Notes under the pieces: model-generated
The model's input: only the letters and a program-made list of their open reading frames with translations
The model's database searches: none
What the model was told of the DNA's origin: nothing
Position numbers and translations under genes: made by a program
Source of the DNA: Opitutales bacterium
GTDB taxonomy: Bacteria > Verrucomicrobiota > Verrucomicrobiia > Opitutales > Coraliomargaritaceae
NCBI GenBank assembly: GCA_018607135.1
Contig: JABBCA010000082.1
Coordinates: 174,817-238,816, forward strand
DNA: 64,000 bases
Direction: 5' to 3'
Shown here: positions 54,065 through 64,000 of the stretch, one piece after another
Layout of the letters: each line of letters begins with the position of its first letter
Position numbering within the stretch: position 1 is the first letter of the stretch

Positions 54065-54856
54065 CTACATCGAGGCTAAGTGAGACCTAACGACTTCGGG
54101 AGACAATCCCATGTAATCCTCACAGAAAGATAACATATCTTGCTGTAATGGAGCTACAAAGGAGATAGGACACTGCGGAAACTCAAAGACGTAGCGATAG
54201 CAGTGCAAGGCCTGCCGTTTTATCGGAAGTGCTGCCTCCATACGAGCAGTCCAACCGTGTTCGATAAACTCAATGTAAAGCGTCTCATCAGGGCCATAGA
54301 TCTTATCCCCTACGACCTTGTGCTCAATATGCTCGGCATGCACGCGTATCTGATGCTTGCGACCAGTTTCTGGAAATACACGACACATGGTGTAGCCATT
54401 TCGAGAGATCAACGGCACGAACTCAGTCACCGCAGATTGAGACGTTCGATCGTAGCTCACTTCAGATTTAACAATCACTGGGCCGCCCTTTCGTCGCGCA
54501 ATCGGCTCATCAACATGAATCGATGCAGTCCATTCTCCATCCAGAATCGCAATGTATTCCTTCTTAACAATACGTTGCTGAATCGCCATCTGAAACTTAC
54601 GCGCAACGGCTGGCCGCTTTGCAAAAAGAATCAAGCCACTCGTCTCACGATCTAAACGAGCCACCAAGTGTATTTTACTGGCTTGCAAATATTCAGAAAC
54701 GACCCCCACCAGACTCGACATGGGACCATTCTTTGAAGGATGGCATACGAGCCATCCAGGCTTATTGACTATCAATAAATCGTCGTCCTCCTGCACAATC
54801 CACTCATGGAATACAGCTGGGTCTACCAAAGGTGCGTCTTCTCCGTAGGGATCCAT
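54065..54856 (-). CDS. RluA-family RNA pseudouridine synthase
   Basis: A 263-residue enzyme without an S4 domain. It starts with DLLIVNKPGWLVCHPS, then HLVARLDRETSGLILFAKR with catalytic Asp D69, followed by KKEYIAILDGEW and RKHQIRVHAEHI, typical of RluA-type synthases. It isomerises uridine to pseudouridine in rRNA or tRNA; the target cannot be told. Its start overlaps the stop of the upstream SDR gene (TAATG). Confidence 0.92.
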   Translation of the reverse strand: MDPYGEDAPLVDPAVFHEWIVQEDDDLLIVNKPGWLVCHPSKNGPMSSLVGVVSEYLQASKIHLVARLDRETSGLILFAKRPAVARKFQMAIQQRIVKKEYIAILDGEWTASIHVDEPIARRKGGPVIVKSEVSYDRTSQSAVTEFVPLISRNGYTMCRVFPETGRKHQIRVHAEHIEHKVVGDKIYGPDETLYIEFIEHGWTARMEAALPIKRQALHCYRYVFEFPQCPISFVAPLQQDMLSFCEDYMGLSPEVVRSHLASM

Positions 54857-55689
54857 TATTGCTGGCCCTTTCTATGCTGCTCTAAGCGGAGCTTACGCAG
54901 TAGTTTACCACCAATTCGAGTCACCCAAAGAATCGGAAATTTACTCCCAAAAAAAGCGATGCATTTATTTTTCCAACCAGTGACCATCAATGCTTTACCG
55001 CTAGCCAAGGCATTTAATGTATAAGCGGCAACTTCATCTGCAGTCATATCCAGAGTCGCATTTGCACCACTATTCATTGGTGGCGTCTCAAAACCAGCCG
55101 CTTTGAAGAAATTGGAACGAGTCGGACCGGGACAGATCGCGAGCGCACGCACACGGGTCCCACGTAAGTCCTCATTCAAAGCCAGCGTCCAATTCAACAC
55201 AAACGACTTGGTGGCTCCATAAGTAGCTAAAAACGGCGTCGGTTGAAACGCAGATGTAGACGCGATGTTCACGACTGCACCACCCCGATCGAGCATTTGA
55301 GGCAATACTTGCAAAGTAAGATCCACCATTGATCGAACATTTAAGTCTATCATCTTCAACTGCTTGCAACGATCTAGAGTCGGCATGACACCATAATCGC
55401 CGAATCCGCTATTATTGATAAGAATAACCTCTCCAGAGGTCGCATCCGCAATCAAGGTCCGCAATTGCTCCGCAGCACTCAAAACTGCCTGAGGGTCGGA
55501 CAAATCAGTGCTAATGTGCACCCCCTTTTTTTCTAATAAAATCTCAGGTTTTGACCGAGAAAGGTTGCATATGCATGCATTGGTGCCTACTGTCTGTATT
55601 GCTTTGATGATTGAGCAGCCAATTCCCGACGAACCGCCCGTAATTATGATTACGGCAGCACGGTTTAAATATTCTGAAGGAGTTGGCAT
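54856..55689 (-). CDS. short-chain dehydrogenase/reductase
   Basis: A 277-residue SDR: cofactor motif TGGSSGIG (17-24), INNSGFGDYG, active site with S144 and Y157xxxK161 (ATYGATK), and PGPTRSNFF. The C-terminal extension (TGWKNKCIAFFGSKFPILWVTRIGGKLLRKL) is amphipathic and basic, like SDRs that sit on membranes (DltE/YqjQ group). Substrate unknown, perhaps a lipid or keto-acyl compound. Coupled to the pseudouridine synthase gene. Confidence 0.88.
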   Translation of the reverse strand: MPTPSEYLNRAAVIIITGGSSGIGCSIIKAIQTVGTNACICNLSRSKPEILLEKKGVHISTDLSDPQAVLSAAEQLRTLIADATSGEVILINNSGFGDYGVMPTLDRCKQLKMIDLNVRSMVDLTLQVLPQMLDRGGAVVNIASTSAFQPTPFLATYGATKSFVLNWTLALNEDLRGTRVRALAICPGPTRSNFFKAAGFETPPMNSGANATLDMTADEVAAYTLNALASGKALMVTGWKNKCIAFFGSKFPILWVTRIGGKLLRKLRLEQHRKGQQ

Positions 55690-55768
55690 TTTTTATGTCC
55701 AGTTATCAAGAAGTGGCGAATTCAATCGAGTTCGTTAAATAGAACCAAGAAACAAAAGGAACAATAAT

Positions 55769-56134
55769 ATGAAGCAACATGATGTTATCATCTCGGGATT
55801 GAACTTAGATTTAACCGATGCAATGAAAAATATGGTTCACGAGAAAGCAGAAAAACTATTCGAACACTACGACCAAATCATCCGCATGCGCGTGGAACTG
55901 GAATTCGACTCGCATCAAGCGTCGCACCAGAAAGAATTTATAGCCAAAGGACAGCTCGAGGTCCGTGGCAACGATCACTTTGCCTCCGACGCCAGCGGAG
56001 ATATGTATAAATCGATCGACGGAATGGTTCAGAAACTAGACCGAATGCTTAGAAGACGTCATCGACTCCAAAAGGTAAAACGCAAGAATACGCACCAGGT
56101 CGATATTCCTGCAGAGATTCCCAAAGCGATGTAA
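55769..56134 (+). CDS. hpf: ribosome hibernation promoting factor, short form
   Basis: A 121-residue HPF/RaiA-type protein: DVIISGLNLDLTDAMKNMVHEKAEKLFEHYDQIIRMRVELEF, then GDMYKSIDGMVQKLDRMLRRRHRLQKVKRK. It binds the 30S decoding centre in stationary phase and shuts down translation. It lacks the C-terminal dimerisation domain of long HPF. Has the ribosome site AAAGGA and its own terminator. Confidence 0.93.
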   Translation: MKQHDVIISGLNLDLTDAMKNMVHEKAEKLFEHYDQIIRMRVELEFDSHQASHQKEFIAKGQLEVRGNDHFASDASGDMYKSIDGMVQKLDRMLRRRHRLQKVKRKNTHQVDIPAEIPKAM

Positions 56135-56160
56135 TCGATATTCCCTAATGGCCCCCGCGA

Positions 56161-56198
56161 CAAGCCCGATTCTTTAACTAGAGTCGGGCTTGCTTTTT
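56161..56198 (+). terminator. rho-independent terminator of hpf
   Basis: Stem CAAGCCCGATTCT / AGAGTCGGGCTTG (13 bp with one G-T type mismatch), 6-nt loop, then CTTTTTCTT. Confidence 0.85.
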
Positions 56199-56225
56199 CT
56201 TAAAGATTCGCAAGCGTGCCTTATT

Positions 56226-56585
56226 ATGAATCCTTCCATCTACCACGTTCTACACTTCGTCGGCATTCTCATGCTCTTTCTCGGCTACGGCGCCCTACTT
56301 GGTCGCAGCATGGCGGGTAGCGATGACTCTAAAGTTAAAAAGCTTGGCTCGATCACCAGTGGTATCGGTTTACTCCTGATGATCGTTGCTGGGTTTGGTC
56401 TCATGGCAAAACTCTATGGTAACAGCTTTGAGCCTTGGATGATCGTAAAGCTCGTCATCTGGTTCGCACTCGGTGGGCTCATTGCATTAATCAATCGTAA
56501 GCCAGCACTCGCAGTTCCACTCTGGTGGGGGCTCATTGCACTTGGAGCGGTTGCTGCCGTGATGGTTTATATCCGTCCGATCTAA
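56226..56585 (+). CDS. small four-helix membrane protein of unknown function
   Basis: 119 residues from the ATG at 56226; a longer frame begins inside the terminator and is rejected. Four hydrophobic helices (IYHVLHFVGILMLFLGYGALL; LGSITSGIGLLLMIVAGFGLMA; MIVKLVIWFALGGLIALI; LWWGLIALGAVAAVMVYI) with short basic loops. The size and the His in helix 1 recall SirB2/HemJ-like membrane proteins, but identity is not clear. Single gene with its own terminator. Confidence 0.75.
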   Translation: MNPSIYHVLHFVGILMLFLGYGALLGRSMAGSDDSKVKKLGSITSGIGLLLMIVAGFGLMAKLYGNSFEPWMIVKLVIWFALGGLIALINRKPALAVPLWWGLIALGAVAAVMVYIRPI

Positions 56586-56609
56586 CACACCGTTCATTTG
56601 ACTTCCAAG

Positions 56610-56641
56610 AGGCAGGCGCAATGAGCGCCTGCCTTTTTTTT
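56610..56641 (+). terminator. rho-independent terminator of the small membrane protein
   Basis: Stem AGGCAGGCGC / GCGCCTGCCT with loop AATGA and eight T. Confidence 0.93.
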
Positions 56642-56946
56642 GTAAAAGAGTCAACTGGGAGCGTCGGGCTCCGTCCAATTCTTTACCCGCAATGCGGGGG
56701 CATCTAAAAGCGCCTATCAGCCCAAGCTTTCGACTACATCTTTTGGGTTGATAGCCGAATCGGTATCGATTGGGTCATTTTCGTGGCAGTCTCCTGCCCG
56801 GCGCGACAGAACCTAGAGCGCACGTATGCATGCGCCACTCCTCTTAAAAATTATTCGTGTCTGAGTTTTGAAGTCGATATGCATGCGACGCACTACGCCG
56901 AAGTCGCCCTTTAACCGGTCTGAGTCATGCCAATATCGGATGCGAA
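56642..56946. other. gene-free gap
   Basis: About 305 bp between convergent units. Two direct copies of TATGCATGCG (56825-56834 and 56878-56887) and a GGAGC/GCTCC hairpin near 56658-56671 were seen. No clear terminator for the GH1 gene on the minus strand, and no RNA gene. Confidence 0.5.
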
Positions 56947-58317
<1,371 letters not shown>

Positions 58318-58326
58318 TTAGTCTCC

Positions 58327-59817
58327 TTATTTTTCGCAACGTGCGCGCTCTTTAGCGATGGCCACAGAGAGTGACTCGACGATGTCCGCATAGGCTGCCA
58401 GACTTGCACGATTGGTATTTTCATTCGGATCCAATTGATGGTCGTAATACTCACGCGCTACCACTTCGCCACTGGCATCTTTCAACCACTCAGTGTAGCG
58501 TCCCTCTGGCGACTTCACCGAGTAGCCCACAACTCCGCCCCAGCGTGGATATTGAGTGTAAGCGAGCTCATCCCATTCTGCGGATGGATCTTTTAGAAGT
58601 GTGACGAGACTGGAGCCTTCGCACTGCTCGGGTGTCGAAAGTCCAGTCAGGTCACACAGCGTAGGGTAAAGGTCTAGAAGTTCCACGAGTGCTTGGGTGG
58701 ACCCAGTAGAATAACGACCACTAGGCGCTTTGATGATGAATGGCACACGTGCGTCGATCTCATAGTTAGTGTGCTTACACCACATGGCGTGCTCACCGAC
58801 TTTAAAGCCGTGATCGCCCCAAAGCACGACGATTGTATTGTCCGCGAGTCCTGCCACCTCCAGTGCTTCCATCAGGCGTGCGATTTGCGCATCTACAAAA
58901 CTCACCGAGGCATAGTAGCCATGAATCAGCTTACGAGCGGTTAAATCATCCACAGGACCTTTAGCAGGGATACCTGAGTAAGAACGAAGCTCTCCCCATG
59001 TCATTTGCGCAATCCTAGGAGCGTCTTCCGGCGCGTAATAATTGCTTGGCAACTGAATACCCTCAAAATCATACAAGTCCCAATACTTCTTTGGCGCTAC
59101 GAATGGCAAGTGAGGCTTTTTGTAGCCGACCACCATGAAGAATGGTTCGTCGCCATGTGCTTGTAAGGCCTGGATCGCGAGATCGGTCATTGCGCCATCA
59201 TGATACGAACTATCTGGCGCATCAGCCGACTCATAGGCCGGGCCTTTTATGTATTGTCGAAGCGCCTTATCTTTAAGTCCTTTCGCTTGTGCCTCAGCCA
59301 TTAAACGCTGAATGGTCTCAAGCGTTTTTGGGTTTTGATAACCGTTCACACCCTCAATACTGTTGGTGTTGATCCAGTCAGTCCATTCACTCGACTGCTC
59401 GTTATGATAGACTTTACCCAGACCATAAGTGCGATATCCGTTAGCTCCAAAATGCTGTGTCATCGTCACCGCATTCGGAATAGTCTCACGAAATTTCGTA
59501 TACAGATCATGCACTCCCGTTGAATTTGGGCGCATGCCAGTGAAGAGACTGATTCGCGATGGTAAACAAACCGCTTGCTGCACATAAGCTTGCTCAAAGA
59601 GAACCGACTCATTTGCCAGTTTATCAATCGCGGGTGTCACCATGTGTGTAGCACCATAACAACCGAGTTCTGGTCTTAGATCATCAATAGATAAGATCAA
59701 AATATTCGGCCTGTCACTCGCAGCAGAGAGCACAGAAAAAGCACCCCCGATTAGCGCACATAAAAATATACACTTACGAGTGACAGACAAAAGAGGTAAA
59801 GAAACTTGAGGTAACAT
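58327..59817 (-). CDS. exported sulfatase, iduronate-2-sulfatase-like
   Basis: A 496-residue type I sulfatase with a signal peptide (KCIFLCALIGGAFSVLSA). Metal-binding SIDDLRPELGCYG, and the formylglycine motif VCLPSR with C84, which needs an anaerobic or FGE-type maturase. Downstream are KPHLPFVAPKKYWDLYD and VLWGDHGFKVGEHAMWCKHTNYE, as in iduronate sulfatases (family S1_7-like, from memory). It removes sulfate from marine or host glycans in the periplasm. First gene of a unit with the GH1 enzyme and divergent from a XylR-like regulator only 27 bp away. Confidence 0.93.
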   Translation of the reverse strand: MLPQVSLPLLSVTRKCIFLCALIGGAFSVLSAASDRPNILILSIDDLRPELGCYGATHMVTPAIDKLANESVLFEQAYVQQAVCLPSRISLFTGMRPNSTGVHDLYTKFRETIPNAVTMTQHFGANGYRTYGLGKVYHNEQSSEWTDWINTNSIEGVNGYQNPKTLETIQRLMAEAQAKGLKDKALRQYIKGPAYESADAPDSSYHDGAMTDLAIQALQAHGDEPFFMVVGYKKPHLPFVAPKKYWDLYDFEGIQLPSNYYAPEDAPRIAQMTWGELRSYSGIPAKGPVDDLTARKLIHGYYASVSFVDAQIARLMEALEVAGLADNTIVVLWGDHGFKVGEHAMWCKHTNYEIDARVPFIIKAPSGRYSTGSTQALVELLDLYPTLCDLTGLSTPEQCEGSSLVTLLKDPSAEWDELAYTQYPRWGGVVGYSVKSPEGRYTEWLKDASGEVVAREYYDHQLDPNENTNRASLAAYADIVESLSVAIAKERARCEK

Positions 59818-59844
59818 TTACACCAAACTGATTTCACAAACTCA

Positions 59845-61125
59845 ATGATTCAAGGTGCATACTCATTTAAAAATGAACTGGCAATGATGAGAAAACGCCC
59901 TTCAATTGAGAACATGCCCCCCTCAAAACAAAAAAGCACTTCAAAAAGCACACTGCCTGCTAGTTCGAGAAAACCGCGTCAACGCTCGATCATCATCGCA
60001 CTCGATTGGTATGATGAGCGCATTGTTCGCGGCATTTACAATTATGCAAAAGAACAAAGTTGGCACATCTCTCCCTATCTCGCATCAGGGCGATTTGTCC
60101 CACACGGCTGGCCAGGCGATGGCGCCATCACCTGTTACGGCCCAGAGACTTCCAGTTATATCGATTATCTCAATATGCCTGTCGTGGATATCAGCTATCT
60201 AGACATGCCACGCCAAGTGCCTCGTGTGCGCGTTGATAACGACGCAATATGTGAGCTCGCAGCCGAGCATTTTATATCACGTGGCTACAAGTTCTTCGCA
60301 TACTACGCATGGCATGATGTGCCCGTGAACGCACTGCGCCATGATCACTTTAAACAACATCTAATCAATCGTGGTGTTCCAGAAGAGCACATATTCGCAA
60401 TCCAACAATCTAAGGGCAGCCTTATCGGCGACTGGGAATCGCACCAAACCGATATCATTGACCAGGTGAACAAACTACCGCGTCCACTCGCCGTGTTTGC
60501 TGGACAAGACAACCTTGGTGCCACCCTAATTGAAATGTGCGTGCGCGCAGGCATTCACGTCCCCGAGGAAGTTGCCGTGCTCGGAGTGGATAACACTGAA
60601 CTCATCTGTGAAGGCTCTCCAGTGCCACTCTCTAGTGTGCGCACACGCCTGACGGCTCTAGGATACAAAGCAGCCGAACAACTGGATCGCTTAATGAATC
60701 AAGAGATTAGCACCAAAGCAGATCCAGTGTTTGTGCCACCACACGGTATAGTGAGTCGACAAAGCACCGATGTGCTGGCCATCGAGCACCCCGCAGTTGC
60801 CACTGCCGTGAGATACATCAAGCAGCACTTTGGTGAGCCCATCACCATTGAAGACATTATCGAATACACTGGCCTCTCAAAACGCGGCCTAGAAAAAGCC
60901 TTTGAAAAGCATCTCGGTCGCACGCCCGCCAGCGAGCTACGCCGCATCCGCCTCGACGAAGCGAAGCGCCTACTCACTGAAACCACCGATAAGATTGACT
61001 CGATCGCTCTAGACTGTGGCTACAGCAATAGCTCCAACTTGAGCTGCGCCTTCCGCCGCGACACCAATATGTCCCCCAGATCTTATCGCTTGAAATACAG
61101 TAAGGCCGAAACAACCAGCGACTGA
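59845..61125 (+). CDS. XylR-like AraC family regulator with sugar-binding domain
   Basis: A 426-residue regulator. After a variable Lys-rich leader comes a LacI/periplasmic-binding-like domain (~55-310; SIIIALDWYDERIVRGIYNYAKEQSWHISPY, RVRVDNDAICELAAEHFISRGYKFFAYY, AVFAGQDNLGATLIEMCVRAGIHVPEEVAVLGVDNTELICE). A C-terminal AraC DNA-binding domain follows (ITIEDIIEYTGLSKRGLEKAFEKHLGRTPASELRRIRLDEAKRLL and IDSIALDCGYSNSSNLSCAFRRDTNMSPRSYR). This is the XylR architecture, in which a bound sugar activates transcription. ATGs at 59884 or 59914 are more likely starts, since the present one leaves 27 bp to the divergent sulfatase. Confidence 0.9.
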   Translation: MIQGAYSFKNELAMMRKRPSIENMPPSKQKSTSKSTLPASSRKPRQRSIIIALDWYDERIVRGIYNYAKEQSWHISPYLASGRFVPHGWPGDGAITCYGPETSSYIDYLNMPVVDISYLDMPRQVPRVRVDNDAICELAAEHFISRGYKFFAYYAWHDVPVNALRHDHFKQHLINRGVPEEHIFAIQQSKGSLIGDWESHQTDIIDQVNKLPRPLAVFAGQDNLGATLIEMCVRAGIHVPEEVAVLGVDNTELICEGSPVPLSSVRTRLTALGYKAAEQLDRLMNQEISTKADPVFVPPHGIVSRQSTDVLAIEHPAVATAVRYIKQHFGEPITIEDIIEYTGLSKRGLEKAFEKHLGRTPASELRRIRLDEAKRLLTETTDKIDSIALDCGYSNSSNLSCAFRRDTNMSPRSYRLKYSKAETTSD

Positions 61126-61225
61126 CAGCAAGCCCACGATCACACGACTCCACCACATTTCAGCCACTCGAACATACGGCGGCACGCCCCAAGCAACAGC
61201 CCCCTATAAAGAACTTCCAAATTCA

Positions 61226-61246
61226 CGTAGTTGTATTTCAACTACG
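61226..61246. promoter_or_regulatory. candidate operator before the second sulfatase
   Basis: CGTAGTTG and CAACTACG form a perfect 8-bp dyad with a 5-nt centre. No T-run follows, so it is not a terminator. It lies 106 bp before the sulfatase start and 101 bp after the XylR-like gene. Confidence 0.4.
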
Positions 61247-61265
61247 AAGCGGTGATAAAGCACAC

Positions 61266-61279
61266 AAAAGTGCACTTTT
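61266..61279. promoter_or_regulatory. perfect palindrome before the second sulfatase
   Basis: AAAAGTGCACTTTT is a perfect 14-bp palindrome 72 bp before the start. A dyad CTGTTA / TAACAG (61316-61321, 61337-61342) lies between it and the start. Likely regulator sites; the regulator is probably the XylR-like protein or another sugar regulator. Confidence 0.4.
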
Positions 61280-61351
61280 ACATTAATTAATCGCCTTATA
61301 TAAAACAAACGCAAACTGTTAAACGTCCATAAGGTCTAACAGTATATAAAG

Positions 61352-62767
61352 ATGTTACCCCTATTTCGTTTCATTCAAATCTCATTCATCAGCATTCTTA
61401 CGGTTACGAGTGCATTGGCGGCCAAGCCAAACATCTTAATCTTTCTGGTAGATGACTTTGGTCCTGTCGACCTCAGCGTATACGGTTCCGAATTCTACGA
61501 AACACCCGCAATGGATCAAATGGCAGCCGAGGGGAAACGATTCACCCAAGCGTATGCAGCACATCCGCGCTGCGTGCCTTCACGATACGGTTTCTTCACT
61601 GGCCGCTTTCCAGTGCGCGATGGTTGCCCTGGTGATGCCTACAATATTGCTGCTGAAGTAACTACGCTTGCCGAAGCCCTGAAAGAGGGCGGCTACTCAA
61701 CATTCTTTGCCGGTAAATGGCACCTAGGTAAAAAAGCAGGCGAAATGCCACAGGATCAAGGTTTTGACATCAACATCGCCGGCGGCGCAGGAGGCGCCCC
61801 ACGTTCTTATTTTGCTCCATACAATAAATCAAAAAATCAGCTCCACAAGGCAGCCAAACTACCCGACCTCGAAGATGCTCCTGAAGGTGAGTTTCTCACC
61901 GAGCGCCTCACCGAGGAGACAGTCGCATTCTTAAAGGCGCATACTGAAACTCATTCAGATCAACCATTTTTTGCAGTGCTCTCTCATTACTCGGTTCACA
62001 CACCGATTGAAGCGAAGCCATCCGACATCAAAATCTTCGAAAACAAACTCGGCACTCGCGGCAAAGAAGAATTCATCACACGCGATGGCACTACGAAACT
62101 TGCACAAGACAACGCAACCTACGCAGCGATGATCAAAAGTGTGGATGATAGCTTAAATCAGGTCATGCAAACACTCAAAGACCTCAACATTGATGAGAAT
62201 ACTCTCGTGCTCCTCACATCGGATCATGGCGGACTTTCCAACCGAGGAGTCGACAACAAACGCCAGTTAGCCACCAGCAACCTTCCTTTCCGTGCTGGTA
62301 AAGGCCATCTCTACGAAGGCGGCATCCGCGTGCCATTCATCGTCCGCTGGCCTTCAACAGTTACAGCCAACACCACCAGCGATGCCATCGTTACTGGCAC
62401 AGATATTTACGCCACCCTACTCGAAGCAGCGACACTGCCACTGATGCCTGAAGCGCACAGTGACAGTGTCAGCATTCTTACGGCACTCAAAGACGAACCC
62501 TTCCAGCGCGGACCAATTATATGGCACAGCCCACGTCCACGTCCCACCAGCACGGGCGACAACGCAGCCAGCGCCATGCGCGTCGGCAACATGAAGGTGA
62601 TTAAACACTATTATCCAGAAATCAGCTACGAACTCTATAACGTAGTCACAGATATCGAAGAGAACTACGATCTCGCCAGCGAATTCCCCAGATTAACTCA
62701 ACAACTCGCGAAGCAGCTTGAAGCCCAACTGCAAGAATTAGGTGCCATCGCGACGAAACAAAAGTAA
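61352..62767 (+). CDS. exported sulfatase
   Basis: A 471-residue sulfatase with a signal peptide (FIQISFISILTVTSALA). Metal-binding FLVDDFGPVDLSVYG, formylglycine motif RCVPSR with C74, then GKWHLGKKAGEMPQDQGFD, SHYSVHTPIEA and LLTSDHGGLS. It is similar to N-acetylgalactosamine/arylsulfatase-like families that act on sulfated polysaccharides. Exported to the periplasm. Same direction as the regulator and the next two genes. Confidence 0.93.
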   Translation: MLPLFRFIQISFISILTVTSALAAKPNILIFLVDDFGPVDLSVYGSEFYETPAMDQMAAEGKRFTQAYAAHPRCVPSRYGFFTGRFPVRDGCPGDAYNIAAEVTTLAEALKEGGYSTFFAGKWHLGKKAGEMPQDQGFDINIAGGAGGAPRSYFAPYNKSKNQLHKAAKLPDLEDAPEGEFLTERLTEETVAFLKAHTETHSDQPFFAVLSHYSVHTPIEAKPSDIKIFENKLGTRGKEEFITRDGTTKLAQDNATYAAMIKSVDDSLNQVMQTLKDLNIDENTLVLLTSDHGGLSNRGVDNKRQLATSNLPFRAGKGHLYEGGIRVPFIVRWPSTVTANTTSDAIVTGTDIYATLLEAATLPLMPEAHSDSVSILTALKDEPFQRGPIIWHSPRPRPTSTGDNAASAMRVGNMKVIKHYYPEISYELYNVVTDIEENYDLASEFPRLTQQLAKQLEAQLQELGAIATKQK

Positions 62768-62784
62768 TCTCGACCCTACATCCA

Positions 62785-63219
62785 TTGAAACCATTTACCA
62801 TCATTTGGAAGGACAGTTCCTTCTCACTCTACTTCTCAGGTCACGTCAGCCTTGACGACCTAATCGCAGCCAATAACGAAATCATCGCCAACCCACGTGT
62901 GGATTCAATCACGCATTACTATTTCGATTTCTGTAATGTTCACACTCTTGAGTTGAGCGAAAAAGACATGCAAATCTACACAATGTATGACGCGGTGATG
63001 CCTAAGTTCCTCAAACGCTCGATGATTCGTGGAGCCTTTCGCGTGCCTTCCTCAAAAATGAAGGAATTCTGGATGCGCTTCTTAGACGCAGGACACAAAG
63101 CATGGCCTCGTAAAGCATTCATCTCTTCCATGATCGCTGAAACATGGGTGCAAGACGGCTGCGCATACCAAAAGAAAGCACACCAGCAATCGACTCTCAT
63201 CCAGCACGCGATTGCCTAG
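62785..63219 (+). CDS. STAS-like protein of unknown function
   Basis: A 144-residue protein starting at TTG, 17 bp after the sulfatase. Strand-helix pattern (FTIIWKDSSFSLYFSGHVSLDDLIAANNEIIANPRVDSITHYYFDFCNVHTLELSEKDMQIYTMYDAVMP) resembles SpoIIAA-like/STAS-type domains. No signal peptide or membrane segment. It lies between two sulfatase genes and may be co-transcribed. The ribosome site is poor and the start uncertain. Confidence 0.65.
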   Translation: MKPFTIIWKDSSFSLYFSGHVSLDDLIAANNEIIANPRVDSITHYYFDFCNVHTLELSEKDMQIYTMYDAVMPKFLKRSMIRGAFRVPSSKMKEFWMRFLDAGHKAWPRKAFISSMIAETWVQDGCAYQKKAHQQSTLIQHAIA

Positions 63220-63239
63220 CCGAACCCAACACTGAAAAT

Positions 63240-64000
63240 ATGTATCACGGAAGCAAAGCGACAGTCTGCCTCACCATCGGTTCACTTCTATTCTCTTGGG
63301 CGAATGTTCTTACTGCAAAGACTCCTGCCCAAGAACTCGCTTCCGCAAAGCGTATTATTTTCATACTGAGTGACGACCATCGCTACGATTACATGGGCTT
63401 TATGGGTAAAGTCTCTTGGCTGGAAACACCCAACATGGATCGACTCGCTCGAGAAGGTGCGCATCTAGAGAACGCCTACGTCACCACCTCTCTCTGCTCG
63501 CCCAGTCGAGCGACGATACTAACTGGCCTCTACGCACATCAACATACAATCGTCGACAACCAAGCCCCTAATCCAGGCGGGCTCACATACTTTCCGCAAT
63601 ACCTACAAGAAGCTGGCTATCAAACTGCATTCTTTGGAAAGTGGCACATGGGCGACCACTCAGATGCCCCTCAGCCTGGTTTCAATCACTGGGAGAGTTT
63701 CAAAGGTCAGGGCAACTACTACGCCCCCGCTTTAAATATCAATGGCGAGCGCACCCAATACAGTGAAGACGTTTACACAACCGACCTACTCACAGAGCAC
63801 GCACTGGAATGGATGAAGACGCAAGGAAGCGAGCAACCCTACTTCGTCTACCTCTCTCACAAATCGGTGCATGCTAAATTTGCCCCTGCAAAACGACACA
63901 AAGGCCATTACGCAGGAAAGAAAATCGAACTTCCGGCTACGTTTGAACAGACCAAAACAAACGCTTACAAAAAGCTGCTCTGGCCTGAATGGGTGAAACA
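63240..64000 (+). CDS. exported sulfatase (cut by window end)
   Basis: The frame opens at ATG 63240 and runs off the right end (253 residues visible). Signal-like N-terminus (CLTIGSLLFSWANVLTA), metal-binding IFILSDDHRYDYMGFMG, and the formylglycine motif LCSPSR with C86. GKWHMGDHSDAPQPGFNHW and YLSHKSVHAKFAPAKRHKGHY follow, typical of arylsulfatase/N-sulfoglucosamine-type sulfatases. It is the third sulfatase of the region and lies 20 bp after the STAS-like gene. Confidence 0.93.
   Translation, partial: MYHGSKATVCLTIGSLLFSWANVLTAKTPAQELASAKRIIFILSDDHRYDYMGFMGKVSWLETPNMDRLAREGAHLENAYVTTSLCSPSRATILTGLYAHQHTIVDNQAPNPGGLTYFPQYLQEAGYQTAFFGKWHMGDHSDAPQPGFNHWESFKGQGNYYAPALNINGERTQYSEDVYTTDLLTEHALEWMKTQGSEQPYFVYLSHKSVHAKFAPAKRHKGHYAGKKIELPATFEQTKTNAYKKLLWPEWVK

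Noticed and set aside
56642..56946. Possible structured RNA or tRNA in the gap after the small membrane protein
   Set aside because: Short hairpins only; no cloverleaf, no T-loop sequence, no CCA end.

Overview
The window looks like a stretch of chromosome from a marine, polysaccharide-degrading member of the Verrucomicrobiota. It is probably close to Opitutae/Coraliomargarita. This is inferred from gene content, not from a marker search: a small basic protein of a type I recall only from Verrucomicrobia and Chlamydiae, three secreted sulfatases, Tat-exported Gfo/Idh/MocA oxidoreductases beside DUF1080 proteins, tandem exbD genes with giant TPR proteins, and a MoxR/Bat operon. There are about 50 protein genes. 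I see no rRNA, tRNA, CRISPR array, phage or intact insertion sequence.

Left part (1-15.2 kb), mostly housekeeping: the end of a cut gene, phosphatidylserine decarboxylase, a tandem pair of fluoride channels, an MgtE magnesium channel, the small basic protein, HPr, a Yip1-like membrane protein with RecN, an ABC-F ATPase, and an operon of two exported TPR proteins followed by ExbB-ExbD-ExbD. A REP/BIME-like inverted hairpin pair lies in the gap between HPr and recN.

Middle part (15.2-28.5 kb): two PilT-type twitching ATPases, a GyrI-like protein, GalE, and a six-gene MoxR-DUF58-BatD-like-BatA-BatB-BatD operon in which the usual Bat TPR parts are fused onto BatB and BatD.

Accessory sugar region (28.5-39.4 kb): a ROK repressor divergent from a run of genes for a Tat-exported Gfo/Idh/MocA oxidoreductase, a double DUF1080 (3-keto-glycoside hydrolase family) protein, an Nramp-fold transporter without the Nramp metal residues, a cytosolic Gfo/Idh/MocA oxidoreductase and a xylose-isomerase-like TIM barrel. 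After an AT-rich gap come a DoxX protein, a second Tat-exported oxidoreductase and a discoidin-like lipoprotein. Together this reads as a periplasmic oxidise-then-cleave route for glycosides with its own uptake system. It is the best candidate here for an incompletely described system.

Right part (39.4-64 kb): a fatty-acid desaturase with a coiled-coil tail preceded by three related hairpins; rpmI-rplT without infC; a ThiF/MoeB-rhodanese protein; a TonB-dependent receptor downstream of two sensor kinases that have no DNA-binding output; an RNA pseudouridine synthase with a dehydrogenase; a hibernation factor; and a GH1 beta-glycosidase plus sulfatases around a XylR-like AraC regulator. The last sulfatase runs off the end of the window.
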